From Thiomicrorhabdus sp. (GTDB taxonomy: Bacteria > Pseudomonadota > Gammaproteobacteria > Thiomicrospirales > Thiomicrospiraceae): a stretch of 64,000 nt of DNA. The position numbers and the translations under genes are program-made. Positions 17,694 through 26,973 of the stretch are shown here, in pieces (position 1 is the stretch's first letter; every line of letters begins with the position of its first letter). The notes under the pieces were generated by a model. That model was not told the origin of the DNA and searched no databases. It worked only from the letters and a program-made list of their open reading frames with translations. The DNA is taken from NCBI RefSeq assembly GCF_963677875.1, contig NZ_OY782569.1:150597-214596 (forward strand), written 5' to 3'.

Positions 17694-18839
17694 ATGCAAC
17701 ATGAATTTTCTGCCGAAGAGCGGCAGTACATGCAGTTGGCCCTTTCTCTGGCGGAGAAAGGTTTGTATTCAACGAAACCAAACCCGGCAGTCGGATGTGT
17801 TCTGGTTAAAAACGGAGAGATTGTCGGTACCGGTTGGCATCGCAAGGCTGGAGAGCTGCATGCCGAACGCCTTGCCATGGCCGAGGCGGGAGAAAAGAGT
17901 GTGGGCGCAACAGCTTATGTGACTCTGGAACCCTGTTCTCATTACGGGCGAACTCCGCCTTGTGCTGATGGTTTGATCGAAGCCGGTGTCGAGCAGGTCA
18001 TAGTGGCGGCAAGGGACCCGAATCCGCTGGTAGCCGGACGCGGTATCGAACGCCTAAGCGATGCGGGAATCCATGTTGCTGTCGGGCTGTTTGAAAAAGA
18101 AGCGCTGGCTCTGAATCGTGGGTTTATCAAACGCATGCAAAGCGGGTTGCCTTATGTAAGTCTGAAAATGGCCAGTAGTCTGGATGGCCGAACCGCGATG
18201 GCAAATGGCGAAAGTAAGTGGATTACCGGTGAAGCGTCGCGGCTTGAAGTGCATAAGATGCGAGCCCGTTGCGGTGCTTTGATTACCGGCATCGGGACGA
18301 TTCTGGCTGACGATCCGAGCATGACGGTTCGCTTGCCGGATGAGCTGTTGCGAGAGATGAATCTGGAGGCAGAGAGCTGTCATCCGATTCGAGTGGTTCT
18401 TGACCCGAACCTGAGCATGCCGCTGGATGCTAAAATGCTGCATCAGCCGGGCCGGACGATTCTAATGACTTCCAAGCAGACTGTTGAGGCGAATCCGTCT
18501 CTGGTTGCGCAATTCCATGCGAATCAGGTTGAACTGGTTGCCGTGGCCTCAGAAGAAGATCATCTGGATATCGAATCGGTACTTTCTTACCTGGCTCGGG
18601 AAGAACATATCAATGATGTGATGGTGGAGTCCGGGGCGATCGTGGCCGGTGCTTTCATTGCTTCCGGTCATGTTGATGAATTGCACTGTTTTATTGCGCC
18701 GAGTTTGCTGGGTGATCAGGCCAGACCGATGTTTGTTTTGCCCGAATTGCAGACGATGGACGATAAAATTCAATTGGAAATTGAATCGGCGGAGCGTTTC
18801 GGCGACGATATACGTCTGATTTTGAAAAAGGCTCAATAA
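17694..18839 (+). CDS. ribD: Riboflavin biosynthesis deaminase/reductase RibD
   Basis: A bifunctional enzyme that deaminates the GTP cyclohydrolase II product and reduces the ribosyl group, steps two and three of riboflavin synthesis. The N-terminal deaminase domain shows the zinc motif HAERLA at about residues 59-64 and PCSHYGRTPPC at about 80-90. The C-terminal reductase domain starts near residue 150 (YVSLKMASSLDGRTA) and has the GESKWITGEASR stretch. The 381-residue length is normal. GGGGA is well spaced before the ATG at 17694. Second gene of the nrdR-rib operon. Confidence 0.96.
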   Translation: MQHEFSAEERQYMQLALSLAEKGLYSTKPNPAVGCVLVKNGEIVGTGWHRKAGELHAERLAMAEAGEKSVGATAYVTLEPCSHYGRTPPCADGLIEAGVEQVIVAARDPNPLVAGRGIERLSDAGIHVAVGLFEKEALALNRGFIKRMQSGLPYVSLKMASSLDGRTAMANGESKWITGEASRLEVHKMRARCGALITGIGTILADDPSMTVRLPDELLREMNLEAESCHPIRVVLDPNLSMPLDAKMLHQPGRTILMTSKQTVEANPSLVAQFHANQVELVAVASEEDHLDIESVLSYLAREEHINDVMVESGAIVAGAFIASGHVDELHCFIAPSLLGDQARPMFVLPELQTMDDKIQLEIESAERFGDDIRLILKKAQ

Positions 18840-18880
18840 AGCGCCGTTTCGGCAAGGGTCTGAAAGGATACAATACGATA

Positions 18881-19531
18881 ATGTTTACAGGAATTATTCA
18901 AGCGGAAGGGCGAATTGAGAAAATCGAACCGCGTGATGGTGATTGGAAAGTTACCATTGGGGTCGGTAAGCTGGATATGAGCGATGTTGAGATCGGAGAC
19001 AGTATTGCTGCGAGCGGAATTTGTCTGACGGCCATCGAATTCGGCAAGGATTATTATGTCGCGGATGTTTCCGGAGAAACGCTGGAGGTGACGAGTGCGA
19101 GATCCTGGGAAGTCGGTACACCGGTAAATCTGGAAAAAGCGCTACGCTTGCAGGATCGTCTGGGCGGGCATCTGGTCAGTGGTCATGTTGACGGGGTGGG
19201 TGAAGTGGTTTCAATTCAGCAGGATGGGCGTTCGTGGCGCTACGAGCTGGAGGCGCCGAGGGCATTATGTCGTTATATTGCTGCCAAGGGATCGATTTGC
19301 ATCAACGGTATCAGCCTGACGGTGAATAAGGTTGACGGTTGTAAATTCGACGTTAATATCGTGCCGCATACCCGGCAGGAAACCACGATTAAATATCTGC
19401 AGACCGGTTCCAGTGTCAATTTAGAGGTGGATTTGCTGGCACGTTATCTGGAACGTATGATGACGGCTCCGCAAGATGAAAAAGCCTCTGCAATTACCCC
19501 TGAATTTTTAGCAAAGAATGGATTTAAATAA
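18881..19531 (+). CDS. ribE: Riboflavin synthase alpha subunit
   Basis: Riboflavin synthase dismutates two 6,7-dimethyl-8-ribityllumazine molecules into riboflavin and a pyrimidine. The 216-residue protein has the characteristic N-terminus MFTGIIQAEG and two related lumazine-binding barrels (residues 1-96 and 97-200; second begins LGGHLVSGHVDGVG). GAAAGG lies upstream of the ATG. Its stop overlaps the ribBX ATG by one base, indicating translational coupling. Confidence 0.96.
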   Translation: MFTGIIQAEGRIEKIEPRDGDWKVTIGVGKLDMSDVEIGDSIAASGICLTAIEFGKDYYVADVSGETLEVTSARSWEVGTPVNLEKALRLQDRLGGHLVSGHVDGVGEVVSIQQDGRSWRYELEAPRALCRYIAAKGSICINGISLTVNKVDGCKFDVNIVPHTRQETTIKYLQTGSSVNLEVDLLARYLERMMTAPQDEKASAITPEFLAKNGFK

Positions 19532-20646
19532 TGCCGTTGAATACGATTGAAGAATTGATTGAAGATTATCGCCAGGGAAAAATGGTGATTTTGATGGATG
19601 ATGAAGACCGGGAGAATGAAGGTGATTTGCTGGTTCCGGCGCAGACGGTCACTCCGGAAGACATTAATTTCATGGCGCGTTATGGCCGGGGGCTGATCTG
19701 TCTGACCATGACCCGGGATCGTTGCAATCAGTTGCACCTGCCTTTGATGGTAAAGGATAATACCGATCCGCATGGCACCAACTTTACCGTATCCATCGAA
19801 GCCGCCGAAGGCGTTACTACCGGTATTTCCGCCGCAGATCGTGCGGTGACGGTGCGGACTGCGGTTGCCAAAAATGCCGGTCCGGCGGACATTGTCACTC
19901 CGGGGCATATTTTCCCGTTGATGGCGCAGCCCGGTGGTGTGCTGACTCGCGCAGGCCATACCGAAGCGGGGTGCGATCTGGCGCGGCTGGCCGGTTTTGA
20001 GCCCTCCTCGGTAATTGTGGAAATTATGAATGAAGACGGTTCCATGGCGCGTCGCGACGATCTTGAAGCCTACGCTGCAGAGCATGGAATCAAAATTGGA
20101 ACCATTGCCGATTTGATCGAGTATCGTCTGCAGAACGAAAAGACCATTGAACGGGTGTCAGAATGCAAATTGCCGACAGAGTACGGCGAGTTCCGTCTGA
20201 TCGGTTATCAGGACGTACTTGAGCATAAAGCGCATTTTGCTCTGGTTTACGGCCAGTTGAATTCGGATGAGGCGATACCGGTTCGCGTGCATATGCTGGA
20301 TACTTTATGTGATGTGTTTGGTTCGCGGCGTCCGGAATGCGGCTGGTCACTGCAATCGGCGATGAAACAGGTCGTTGAAGAGGGTGCCGGGGCGATTGTC
20401 GTGTTGCGAAAACACGAAGAGGCTTCTGAGCTGCTGGATAAGATTCAGGGGTTCCAGATGAAGGATTTGGGGGTGAATGCTCCGGAAAACCGCTATGATG
20501 ACGATACCAAGACTTTCGGGCTTGGAGCGCAGATATTATCGGATCTGGGCTTGAAGCGTTTGAAGGTCATTGGTTCTGCGATGAAGATGAGCGCCCTGAG
20601 CGGGTTCGGTCTGGAAATCAGCGAAACACTGTCCAAAAAAGATTAA
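19531..20646 (+). CDS. ribBX: 3,4-Dihydroxy-2-butanone 4-phosphate synthase with degenerate GTP cyclohydrolase II-like domain (RibBX)
   Basis: The N-terminal half (residues 1-205) is a complete RibB domain that makes the four-carbon riboflavin precursor from ribulose 5-phosphate: [11 protein letters not shown] at 23-33 and [13 protein letters not shown] at 143-155. The C-terminal half aligns with GTP cyclohydrolase II but lacks its chemistry. Of the three zinc cysteines in the VHSEC...CDC pattern only Cys270 clearly remains (VHMLD at 253-257, RRPEC at 266-270), and the RQEGRGIGL catalytic loop is replaced by RKHEEASEL. This matches the RibBX variant known from Proteobacteria, so a true ribA should exist elsewhere. 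Confidence 0.9.
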   Translation: MPLNTIEELIEDYRQGKMVILMDDEDRENEGDLLVPAQTVTPEDINFMARYGRGLICLTMTRDRCNQLHLPLMVKDNTDPHGTNFTVSIEAAEGVTTGISAADRAVTVRTAVAKNAGPADIVTPGHIFPLMAQPGGVLTRAGHTEAGCDLARLAGFEPSSVIVEIMNEDGSMARRDDLEAYAAEHGIKIGTIADLIEYRLQNEKTIERVSECKLPTEYGEFRLIGYQDVLEHKAHFALVYGQLNSDEAIPVRVHMLDTLCDVFGSRRPECGWSLQSAMKQVVEEGAGAIVVLRKHEEASELLDKIQGFQMKDLGVNAPENRYDDDTKTFGLGAQILSDLGLKRLKVIGSAMKMSALSGFGLEISETLSKKD

Positions 20647-20784
20647 TGCAAAGCGAACGTCCGCAAGAGAGAATCGTCTAAAAAACGGTTGAAAATATGG
20701 CACAATAGCTTGCCTGAATTCACAGAAAAGAAGAATGTCCGTATCGACGGCTTCATTCTGAAAATAAGAAAGAGAAGTATCAAA

Positions 20785-21246
20785 ATGAGAACCATTGAAG
20801 GAAACCTAACAGCCCAAGACATGAAAATCGGCTTGGTGATTGGTCGTTTTAACAGCTTTATCGTGGATCATCTGGTCGCGGGTGCGGTGGATACCATCGT
20901 TCGTCATGGCGGTGATGAAGCCAATATCGACAAGGTATTTGTTCCGGGTGCTTTCGAAATCCCGCTGGCGGTTCAGAAAATGGCTCAATCCGGTGATTAC
21001 GATGCAGTAGTTGCTCTGGGAGCAGTGATCCGCGGCGGGACTCCGCATTTCGATTACGTTGCCGGTGAATGTGTAAAAGGTTTGGGGCAGGTGCAGTTGA
21101 ATACCGGTGTTCCGGTTTCTTTCGGTGTTTTGACGGTCGACAGTATCGAACAGGCAATCGAGCGTGCGGGTACGAAGGCGGGTAACAAGGGTGAAGAATG
21201 TACGCTTGCTGCCATTGAAATGGTTAATGTGTTGAAGCAGATTTAA
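20785..21246 (+). CDS. ribH: 6,7-Dimethyl-8-ribityllumazine synthase
   Basis: Condenses the RibB and RibD pathway products into lumazine, the substrate of RibE; it assembles as a hollow multimer. I start it at the ATG at 20785 (MRTIEGNL), which has AGAGAAG seven bases upstream and gives a normal 153 residues. The frame is open back to 20689, but the extra 32 residues are lysine-rich and unlike the family. Motifs: [11 protein letters not shown] near 19, PGAFEIP near 53 and the HFDY active-site region near 88. The stop overlaps the nusB ATG by one base. Confidence 0.95.
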   Translation: MRTIEGNLTAQDMKIGLVIGRFNSFIVDHLVAGAVDTIVRHGGDEANIDKVFVPGAFEIPLAVQKMAQSGDYDAVVALGAVIRGGTPHFDYVAGECVKGLGQVQLNTGVPVSFGVLTVDSIEQAIERAGTKAGNKGEECTLAAIEMVNVLKQI

Positions 21247-21719
21247 TGAAAACAATGGATTCCATTCAGCCCGGAAAAGGCGAAGAAATAATCGAAAAAG
21301 AAAAGCGCGTTTCGCCGCGCAGTCAGTCGCGTCGCGTTGCGTTACAGGCTTTGTATCAGTGGCAGATGACGTTTGAGGAACCGGCGGTGATTATTCGCCA
21401 GTTTCAGGAAGATGAGCGTCTGAATCACCTCGATCCCGAGCTGTTTAAGGAACTGTTTGGCCAGGTTGTCGCTCAGGCGGAAGCGTTAGATGAAGTTTAC
21501 GGTGCCTATCTCGACCGGGCAGTTTCCATGATTGATCCGGTTGAAAGAGCGATAATGCGTCTGGGGGTATACGAGTTGAAGAACAAACCCGAGATTCCCT
21601 ATCGGGTTATCATTAACGAGGCGGTTGAGCTGGCCAAACGTTTCGGTGCCGAAGAGAGTCATAAATACGTAAACGGAATTCTGGATAAAGCGGCAAAGCA
21701 GTTGCGACCGAACGAGTGA
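21246..21719 (+). CDS. nusB: Transcription antitermination factor NusB
   Basis: An all-helical RNA-binding protein that, with NusE, binds boxA RNA in rRNA antitermination complexes. The 157-residue product has the family core SRRVALQALYQW near residue 30 and ERAIMRLGVYEL near 100. The N-terminal 25 residues are a charged extension. It overlaps the ribH stop by one base, the frequent ribH-nusB arrangement, and is followed by a terminator. Confidence 0.95.
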   Translation: MKTMDSIQPGKGEEIIEKEKRVSPRSQSRRVALQALYQWQMTFEEPAVIIRQFQEDERLNHLDPELFKELFGQVVAQAEALDEVYGAYLDRAVSMIDPVERAIMRLGVYELKNKPEIPYRVIINEAVELAKRFGAEESHKYVNGILDKAAKQLRPNE

Positions 21720-21742
21720 CTGTTTTACGGTGTTTCTTTCTG

Positions 21743-21785
21743 AACCTCGTCGTTCTTACTGGGCGGCGGGGTTTTGTTTTTTTTG
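21743..21785 (+). terminator. Rho-independent terminator of the rib-nusB operon
   Basis: A 10-bp stem AACCTCGTCG/CGGCGGGGTT with two wobble pairs, followed by a long T-rich tract that reaches eight consecutive T. Confidence 0.75.
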
Positions 21786-21834
21786 TGGTTTGGATTTTAT
21801 ACCAAATAGGCAATAAGGTGAAAATAGAACCTTT

Positions 21835-22881
21835 ATGGCGAAAGAATTTGATTTGATTGACGACTTTTTTGTTCCCCTTGGTGAGGGTGGCCGGCAATCG
21901 GAAGGCGAAGGGCAAATCGGTATCGGGGATGATGGCGCGGTCATCTCTGTACCGTCGGGTCACCAGGCTGTCGTGGTTACTGATACGCTTGTTTGCGGTG
22001 TGCATTTCCCGCCGGAGACGTCGGCGTTTGATATTGGCTGGAAAGCTTTGGCGGTCAATCTAAGCGATTTGGCTGCGATGGGCGCGCAACCGGCTTTCTA
22101 TTCTCTTGCTCTTACGTTGCCGAATTATGATGCCGAATGGCTGCGTTTGTTTGCACTCGGTCTGAAGGCGTCAGCCGAAGCCTGTTTTGGAAAGTCGATT
22201 CCCTTGATTGGAGGGGATACGACCAAAGGGCCTTTGTGCATCACCGTTTCAGCTCAGGGCTGGGTTGCGGATGGTCAGGCTGTGATGCGGCATACTGCGA
22301 AAAATGGTGATCATTTGTTTGTCAGTGGTTTTCTTGGAGATGCAGCGCTGGGACTGAAACTGGCGATGCCCAAATTTTGGGGAAAAATCCCGGTGGTGTC
22401 GTTTGTTCCGGAGGAAGAAGCCTATTTACTTACAGCTTTGAATCGTCCCGAAGCCGGTGTGGCCTACGCTGAAATTTTGCGGGAGTTTGCGCATGCAGCT
22501 ATTGATATCTCCGATGGTTTTCTGGCGGATTTAGGGCATATTTTGCGGCGTTCTTCAAAACAGCTTGGCACTGATTTACAGGCTTGCATCGATCTGGCTG
22601 CCTTACCCACATCGAAAGCGATGCAGCGGTACCTGGCACTAACCTCCGATTGGACGGCGCTTTTGAATGGCGGCGATGATTATCGCTTGTGTTTTACCGT
22701 GAGTGCCGATCGGGTTGCAGCACTGAAAGAGGAGGCGCAACGAAGGGGTTTGCCGGTATTTGAAGTTGGTGTTGTCAGAAACCGTTCGCAAGGGGCGCCG
22801 AGATTTGAGTTGGTGCGAGATCGGTTGGACGGCGGTTTACTGGCAGAAGATTTTTCAGTGGAAGGCTTTCAGCATTTTTAA
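21835..22881 (+). CDS. thiL: Thiamine-monophosphate kinase
   Basis: Phosphorylates thiamine monophosphate to the active cofactor thiamine diphosphate. A 348-residue PurM-like ATPase with GIGDDGAVISVP near residue 29, VTDTLVCGVHF near 48 and the NLSDLAAMGA motif near 75, a typical ThiL pattern. It follows nusB across a terminator, so it may have its own promoter; the ribH-nusB-thiL order is conserved in many gammaproteobacteria. The usual next gene pgpA is not here but at 54138. Confidence 0.95.
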   Translation: MAKEFDLIDDFFVPLGEGGRQSEGEGQIGIGDDGAVISVPSGHQAVVVTDTLVCGVHFPPETSAFDIGWKALAVNLSDLAAMGAQPAFYSLALTLPNYDAEWLRLFALGLKASAEACFGKSIPLIGGDTTKGPLCITVSAQGWVADGQAVMRHTAKNGDHLFVSGFLGDAALGLKLAMPKFWGKIPVVSFVPEEEAYLLTALNRPEAGVAYAEILREFAHAAIDISDGFLADLGHILRRSSKQLGTDLQACIDLAALPTSKAMQRYLALTSDWTALLNGGDDYRLCFTVSADRVAALKEEAQRRGLPVFEVGVVRNRSQGAPRFELVRDRLDGGLLAEDFSVEGFQHF

Positions 22882-22947
22882 GGTGGCATTGCGTTTGAGA
22901 GCAGGACTGCTTGGACGATTTTTGATTGCTGTCTTTGTTTTAAAGTA

Positions 22948-22980
22948 ATAAAAAAACCGGCTTTATGCCGGTTTTTTTAT
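22948..22980. terminator. Bidirectional terminator between thiL and aroG
   Basis: An 11-bp stem AAAAAACCGGC/GCCGGTTTTTT with a TTTAT loop. It has T tracts on both strands and lies between two convergent genes. Confidence 0.92.
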
Positions 22981-22997
22981 TACACAAACGCATTTTT

Positions 22998-24065
22998 TCA
23001 TGCAATGGTTTTGCGGCGTGCTTCGACGCCGTCGGAAAGCATTTGCAGGGCTTGCAGGCTGTCGTCCCAGCCGATGCAGGCATCCGTAATGCTTTGTCCG
23101 TATGCCAGTGGCTGTCCCGGTTTGACGTCCTGACGTCCTCCTAGCAGGTGGCTTTCAATCATGGCGCCCATAATATGAGGATTACCTGCAGAGAGTTGGT
23201 CTCGAATCGATTCGGCAACGATGAGTTGGCGTTCATGCTGTTTATTGCTGTTGGCATGGCTGCAATCAATCATCAGTTTGTCCTGAACTTTTGCCGTTTG
23301 CAGGTGCTCAACGGCGTCCGCGACAAATGAGGCTTCGTAGTTCGGCCCGTCGTTGCCGCCGCGTAAAATAACGTGGCTGTCATGGTTACCGGTCGTTTCA
23401 AAAATGGCTGAATGCCCTTCCTTGGTCAGAGACATGAAAATGTGCGGATTGTTTGCAGCGCGGATGGCATCAACGGCAACTTTGAAGCCGCCATCGGTTC
23501 CGTTTTTGAAACCGACCGGGCAGGAAAGCCCGGAGGCGAGTTCGCGGTGCCCCTGGCTTTCCGTTGTACGGGCGCCGATGGCTCCCCAGGAAATCAGGTC
23601 AGCGACATACTGCGGGGAGATCAGATCAAGAAATTCCGTAGCTGCGGGTACACCAAGATTGTTGACGTCTGCCAGTAGTGAACGGGCTAATCCCAAGCCT
23701 TTGTTGATTTCGAAAGATTCGTTCAGATCCGGGTCATTGATCAAGCCTTTCCAGCCGACGGTTGTGCGCGGCTTCTCGAAATAGACGCGCATGACGATCA
23801 GAAGGGTATCTTTGAATTTTTCGATTTGGCCTTTCAATTGGGCGGCGTAATCGCGGGCTGCTGCCGGGTCGTGAATTGAGCAGGGGCCGATGATGACCAG
23901 TAAGCGGTCATCTCGTCCAGAGAGAATGTTGTGAATTTGCTGGCGAGTATCATAAACGGTGCGCGAGGCAATTTCGGTAATCGGGTATTGCTCGTGCAAT
24001 TCGCGTGGTGGGCGAACTTCGGTAATGTTCTTGATGCGTAAATCATCGGTTTGATACTTCGACAT
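22998..24065 (-). CDS. aroG: 3-Deoxy-7-phosphoheptulonate synthase (DAHP synthase)
   Basis: The first shikimate pathway enzyme, joining phosphoenolpyruvate and erythrose 4-phosphate. This is the class I AroFGH type: LLVIIGPCSIHDP near residue 56, MRVYFEKPRTTVGWKGLINDP near 90, and GGNDGPNY near 245. I use the ATG at 24063-24065 (MSKYQTDDLRIK), which aligns with the E. coli start and has AAGGA at good spacing, giving 355 residues. The frame stays open 36 bases upstream. Which aromatic amino acid inhibits it cannot be told; the symbol reflects the class. Confidence 0.93.
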   Translation of the reverse strand: MSKYQTDDLRIKNITEVRPPRELHEQYPITEIASRTVYDTRQQIHNILSGRDDRLLVIIGPCSIHDPAAARDYAAQLKGQIEKFKDTLLIVMRVYFEKPRTTVGWKGLINDPDLNESFEINKGLGLARSLLADVNNLGVPAATEFLDLISPQYVADLISWGAIGARTTESQGHRELASGLSCPVGFKNGTDGGFKVAVDAIRAANNPHIFMSLTKEGHSAIFETTGNHDSHVILRGGNDGPNYEASFVADAVEHLQTAKVQDKLMIDCSHANSNKQHERQLIVAESIRDQLSAGNPHIMGAMIESHLLGGRQDVKPGQPLAYGQSITDACIGWDDSLQALQMLSDGVEARRKTIA

Positions 24066-24377
24066 GATGTTCCTTGCTGCTCTTCTTCTGGCCTTTGTCA
24101 ATTTGGCACTGTTTCGCTCTGATAAAGGCGTTAAATTAAGCGAATTATTATGCCATTAAAGTCTCGGTTTTGCATTAACCAAATTTGCCGTTTTGCCCGC
24201 AGGATGCCGGTTAAGTGACTGATATAGATAAAGAAGCCGGGGCAGGCTTCAGCTTTGGAATTTGCGGCCGTTTTATTTATAGGGAAGCTTGTTTGATAGT
24301 GAATGCTTTTGGAAGCGTTTAATGAAATCTATTTAATCAAATAAATGAGTTATGTTAGAATTATCCGGTTTTAAATT
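24066..24377. other. Intergenic region, promoters expected
   Basis: About 310 bp between divergent aroG and the DUF3579 gene. It has an AT-rich right half and a 6-bp hairpin GAAGCC/GGCTTC at 24233-24250 without a T tract. No coding sequence or known riboswitch was recognised. Confidence 0.4.
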
Positions 24378-24692
24378 TTGAGTGGGCTAGTTAAAGTGGT
24401 GCATTGCAGATATATTATTCAAGGTGTGACCGAAGATGGTCGAAAATTCAGACCAAGCGACTGGATTGACCGTATTTCATCGATGATGGCAAGCTACGGC
24501 GAATCGCATCGTCTGGTCTATTCTGAGCTGTTGCATCCTGAATTGTTTGAAGGGCAAAAGTGCTTGATTATCGATACTTCTTTGGAACAGGAAAATCCGA
24601 CCATGTATCGATATGTAATGAATTTTGTGAAAACCAACAAGTTGCAGATGACGCAAATTTGTGAGGATACCGAGAAGAAGCTTGGTTCTTGA
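24378..24692 (+). CDS. DUF3579 family protein
   Basis: A conserved small protein of unknown function, about 100 residues. I recognise the DUF3579 pattern from IIQGVTEDGRKFRPSDWIDR near residue 13 and the ending LIIDTSLEQENPTMYRYVMNF. No signal peptide or membrane segment, so probably cytoplasmic. The start is not firm: TTG at 24378 opens the frame, and GTG at 24396 or 24399 would be as good; no ATG is available near the N-terminus and no strong ribosome binding site decides. A terminator follows. Confidence 0.75.
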   Translation: MSGLVKVVHCRYIIQGVTEDGRKFRPSDWIDRISSMMASYGESHRLVYSELLHPELFEGQKCLIIDTSLEQENPTMYRYVMNFVKTNKLQMTQICEDTEKKLGS

Positions 24693-24742
24693 GGTGTTGA
24701 TATAGCCGCAAATACTGTTAAAAGCAGTGATAAAGATTCGTT

Positions 24743-24775
24743 AAACCCGCTGATCATGCGATCTGCGGGTTTTTT
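24743..24775 (+). terminator. Rho-independent terminator of the DUF3579 gene
   Basis: AAACCCGC pairs with GCGGGTTT, with an inner GATC/GATC pair, followed by TTTTTTA. Confidence 0.85.
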
Positions 24776-24800
24776 ATTATCGGGGGAATCTGTTTGAGCT

Positions 24801-25601
24801 TTACAGCCATGATGTCATTAAAGTGGCGCCGAAGAATAAATAGGCTATGCCGCCAATAGCCAGAAACGGGCCGAAAGGAATTTCGTGCTGAATGGACTTA
24901 CGCTGCAGCCAAACGCTTAGTAAGCCAATGATCAGGCTGCTGATTGAAGCGATCAGAATGATTTGCGGCAGCGCCGCAAGGCCGAACCAGGCTCCGAGCG
25001 CTGCAAGGAGCTTGAAGTCTCCGTAACCCATGCCTTCTTTCCCGGTCAAGAGTTTGAAACCGTGGTACAGGAGCCATAGAATCAGATAGCCAGCGACTGC
25101 TCCCCAGATAGCGAATACCGGATCGGTAAAAAAGTCGAAAGTGTTCAGTAAAAGTCCCAGCCATAAGAGCGGAAGGCTTAGGATATCGAGAATTAAGTAG
25201 TGTTCGATGTCGATAATGCTGATCGTCAGTAGAATCCAGACAAAGATGAGCGAGAAAAGGGCGATCTGCGTCATACCAAAGTGCCAGACCGTCGCGGTGG
25301 TTAACAGCATGCTGCTTATCTCGATAAGGGGGTAGCGCAGCGAAATTTTTTGCTGGCAGTGATGGCATTGTCCGCCTGAGGCCAGATAACTGATGATTGG
25401 AATCAAGCGATACCAGGGTAAGGTTTCTTGGCATTGAGGGCAGGCGGATCTGCCGACGAAAATCGATTTCAGAGTGAGGGATTGATCGGTTTCTTCGGCA
25501 AACAGTATTCGCGGCAAGCGCCAACTGAGCATGGAGATAAAGCTGCCGATCAGCAGTCCGATCAAGGCACTGAATATCAGGTAGCTGACCGGTAGTGTCA
25601 C
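24801..25601 (-). CDS. pilD: Prepilin peptidase / N-methyltransferase PilD
   Basis: An inner-membrane aspartic protease that cleaves and N-methylates type IV prepilins and type II secretion pseudopilins. The 266-residue protein has the N-terminal methyltransferase loop with two cysteine pairs (CPQCQ near residue 54 and CHHCQ near 79) and the GMGYGDFKLLAALG protease motif near 190, plus about seven membrane helices. The start is GTG at 25601. The start lies 6 bp after the queD stop, so the two are cotranscribed. No pilus genes are nearby. Confidence 0.92.
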   Translation of the reverse strand: MTLPVSYLIFSALIGLLIGSFISMLSWRLPRILFAEETDQSLTLKSIFVGRSACPQCQETLPWYRLIPIISYLASGGQCHHCQQKISLRYPLIEISSMLLTTATVWHFGMTQIALFSLIFVWILLTISIIDIEHYLILDILSLPLLWLGLLLNTFDFFTDPVFAIWGAVAGYLILWLLYHGFKLLTGKEGMGYGDFKLLAALGAWFGLAALPQIILIASISSLIIGLLSVWLQRKSIQHEIPFGPFLAIGGIAYLFFGATLMTSWL

Positions 25602-25607
25602 GTCGTT

Positions 25608-25985
25608 TTATTCCGAGTAGATGACGCAGTTGCGATCGTTTTCCCAGACCGTAATACTGTGCATGCGGACAAGTTCGCTGCCAATTCGGCTCTGCATCTC
25701 GCGGAACAGGTAAACGGCGATGTTTTCCGCCGTCGGGTTGCGTTCCTGGAAGTAGGCATGGTCGTTCAGAAAGCTGTGGTCAAGTTCTTTGACAACTTCT
25801 TTAGCATGACGTTTGATCTCTTTAAAATCAATTACCATGCCGATTTCGTTCAATTTTTGCCCTTCAACCTGAACTTCGATTTTCCAGTTGTGTCCGTGCA
25901 GTTTGGCGCAGTCGCCCGGATAGCCTTTCAGGCTATGCGCCGAAGCGAAATCAAGTAGAGTTTTGAGTACAAATGTCTGCGCCAT
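25608..25985 (-). CDS. queD: 6-Carboxytetrahydropterin synthase QueD-like
   Basis: A 125-residue member of the 6-pyruvoyl-tetrahydropterin synthase family that makes 6-carboxytetrahydropterin for queuosine. The zinc and catalytic motif CAKLHGHNW (Cys26, His30, His32) and an upstream His near SAHSLKG are present, as is the NPTAENIAVYLF segment near 83. GGAAAA precedes the ATG. It is upstream of pilD. A queC gene, also for queuosine, lies at 39385 and carries a frameshift. Confidence 0.9.
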   Translation of the reverse strand: MAQTFVLKTLLDFASAHSLKGYPGDCAKLHGHNWKIEVQVEGQKLNEIGMVIDFKEIKRHAKEVVKELDHSFLNDHAYFQERNPTAENIAVYLFREMQSRIGSELVRMHSITVWENDRNCVIYSE

Positions 25986-26088
25986 GATGGTTTTCCGTAA
26001 CTGCCCGCCAAAAAAGAGAAATTATAACGAAATCCATGATTTGAGGGAAGTACTTGATACGGCGGCCGGGCGAAAAAATCGGAAATTC

Positions 26089-26973
26089 TCAATGATTCCG
26101 TTCGGCAATGTAGTGAATCAGTTGGTTCAGAAAAAGACTGTCAAACGGTAGGTTTTTCAGTATTTTTCGGGCGTCCTCTATCAGTTGATCACGGTAGGCT
26201 TTTGAAGCGTCGAGTCCAAGTAATTTCGGGTAGGTGGATTTATCCGCGGCCAGATCGCTGCCTTGTGGTTTACCAAGCGTCTGGGTATCGCTTTCGACAT
26301 CGAGAATGTCGTCGTGAACTTGAAAGGCCAGGCCGATGCGCTCTCCGAGTTGTTTGAGGTTTGCTTCAAACTGCGGGTAATCCGAGTGTTGCAGAGCGCC
26401 AAGTTGCAGGGCGCAGCGGATCAGTGCGCCGGTTTTCAAACGATGCATCCGGCGCAATTGGTGGAGTTCCGGAAGAACGCCTTGCGATTGGATGTCGATT
26501 AACTGGCCGCCGATCATGCCGTTGCTTCCCGCCGCTTCACTGAGCAGGAGAATGGCGTTCAGCCGATGTCGTTCACTGAGTTGTTCATCGCTGCTCAGGA
26601 TTTGGAATGCCAGGGTTTGCTGGGCGTCTCCGACGAGAATGGCGGTGGCTTCATCATAGCGGATGTGGCAGGTTGGCTGGCCGCGGCGCAGATCATCATC
26701 GTCCATTGCGGGCAGGTCGTCGTGTACCAGTGAGTAGCTGTGAATCAGTTCGATGGCACAGGCGCAGGCATCCAGTCTGGATGTCGGGATCCCCAGAGCG
26801 TCGCCAATTGCGTAAATCAGTGCGGGGCGCAAGCGCTTTCCGGCGTTAAAGGTTGAATATTCGATCGCTTCTTTCAGTTGGGCAGGGCACTGTTCTTCGG
26901 ATAGTAAATTGTCCAGTCTGGATTGCAATTGTTGTTGGACGCGGTTCCGATAGGCGTTAAGTTGAGATTGCAA
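26089..26973 (-). CDS. ispA: Farnesyl diphosphate synthase (geranyltranstransferase)
   Basis: A cytoplasmic prenyltransferase that condenses isopentenyl diphosphate with allylic diphosphates to farnesyl diphosphate. It has the first aspartate-rich motif HDDLPAMDDDDLRRG near residue 84 and the second, VHDDILDVESD, near 222, with GKRLRPAL near 46. Length is 294. The start is TTG at 26973 with CAGGAG six bases upstream. The usual upstream xseB is absent, and the downstream neighbour is not dxs. Confidence 0.93.
   Translation of the reverse strand: MQSQLNAYRNRVQQQLQSRLDNLLSEEQCPAQLKEAIEYSTFNAGKRLRPALIYAIGDALGIPTSRLDACACAIELIHSYSLVHDDLPAMDDDDLRRGQPTCHIRYDEATAILVGDAQQTLAFQILSSDEQLSERHRLNAILLLSEAAGSNGMIGGQLIDIQSQGVLPELHQLRRMHRLKTGALIRCALQLGALQHSDYPQFEANLKQLGERIGLAFQVHDDILDVESDTQTLGKPQGSDLAADKSTYPKLLGLDASKAYRDQLIEDARKILKNLPFDSLFLNQLIHYIAERNH

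Noticed and set aside
19531-20646. Bifunctional RibBA
   Set aside because: The GTP cyclohydrolase II half lacks two of three zinc cysteines and the catalytic loop, so only RibB function is supported.
20689-20784. N-terminal extension of RibH
   Set aside because: The extra 32 residues are lysine-rich and unlike the family; the ATG at 20785 has a better ribosome binding site.
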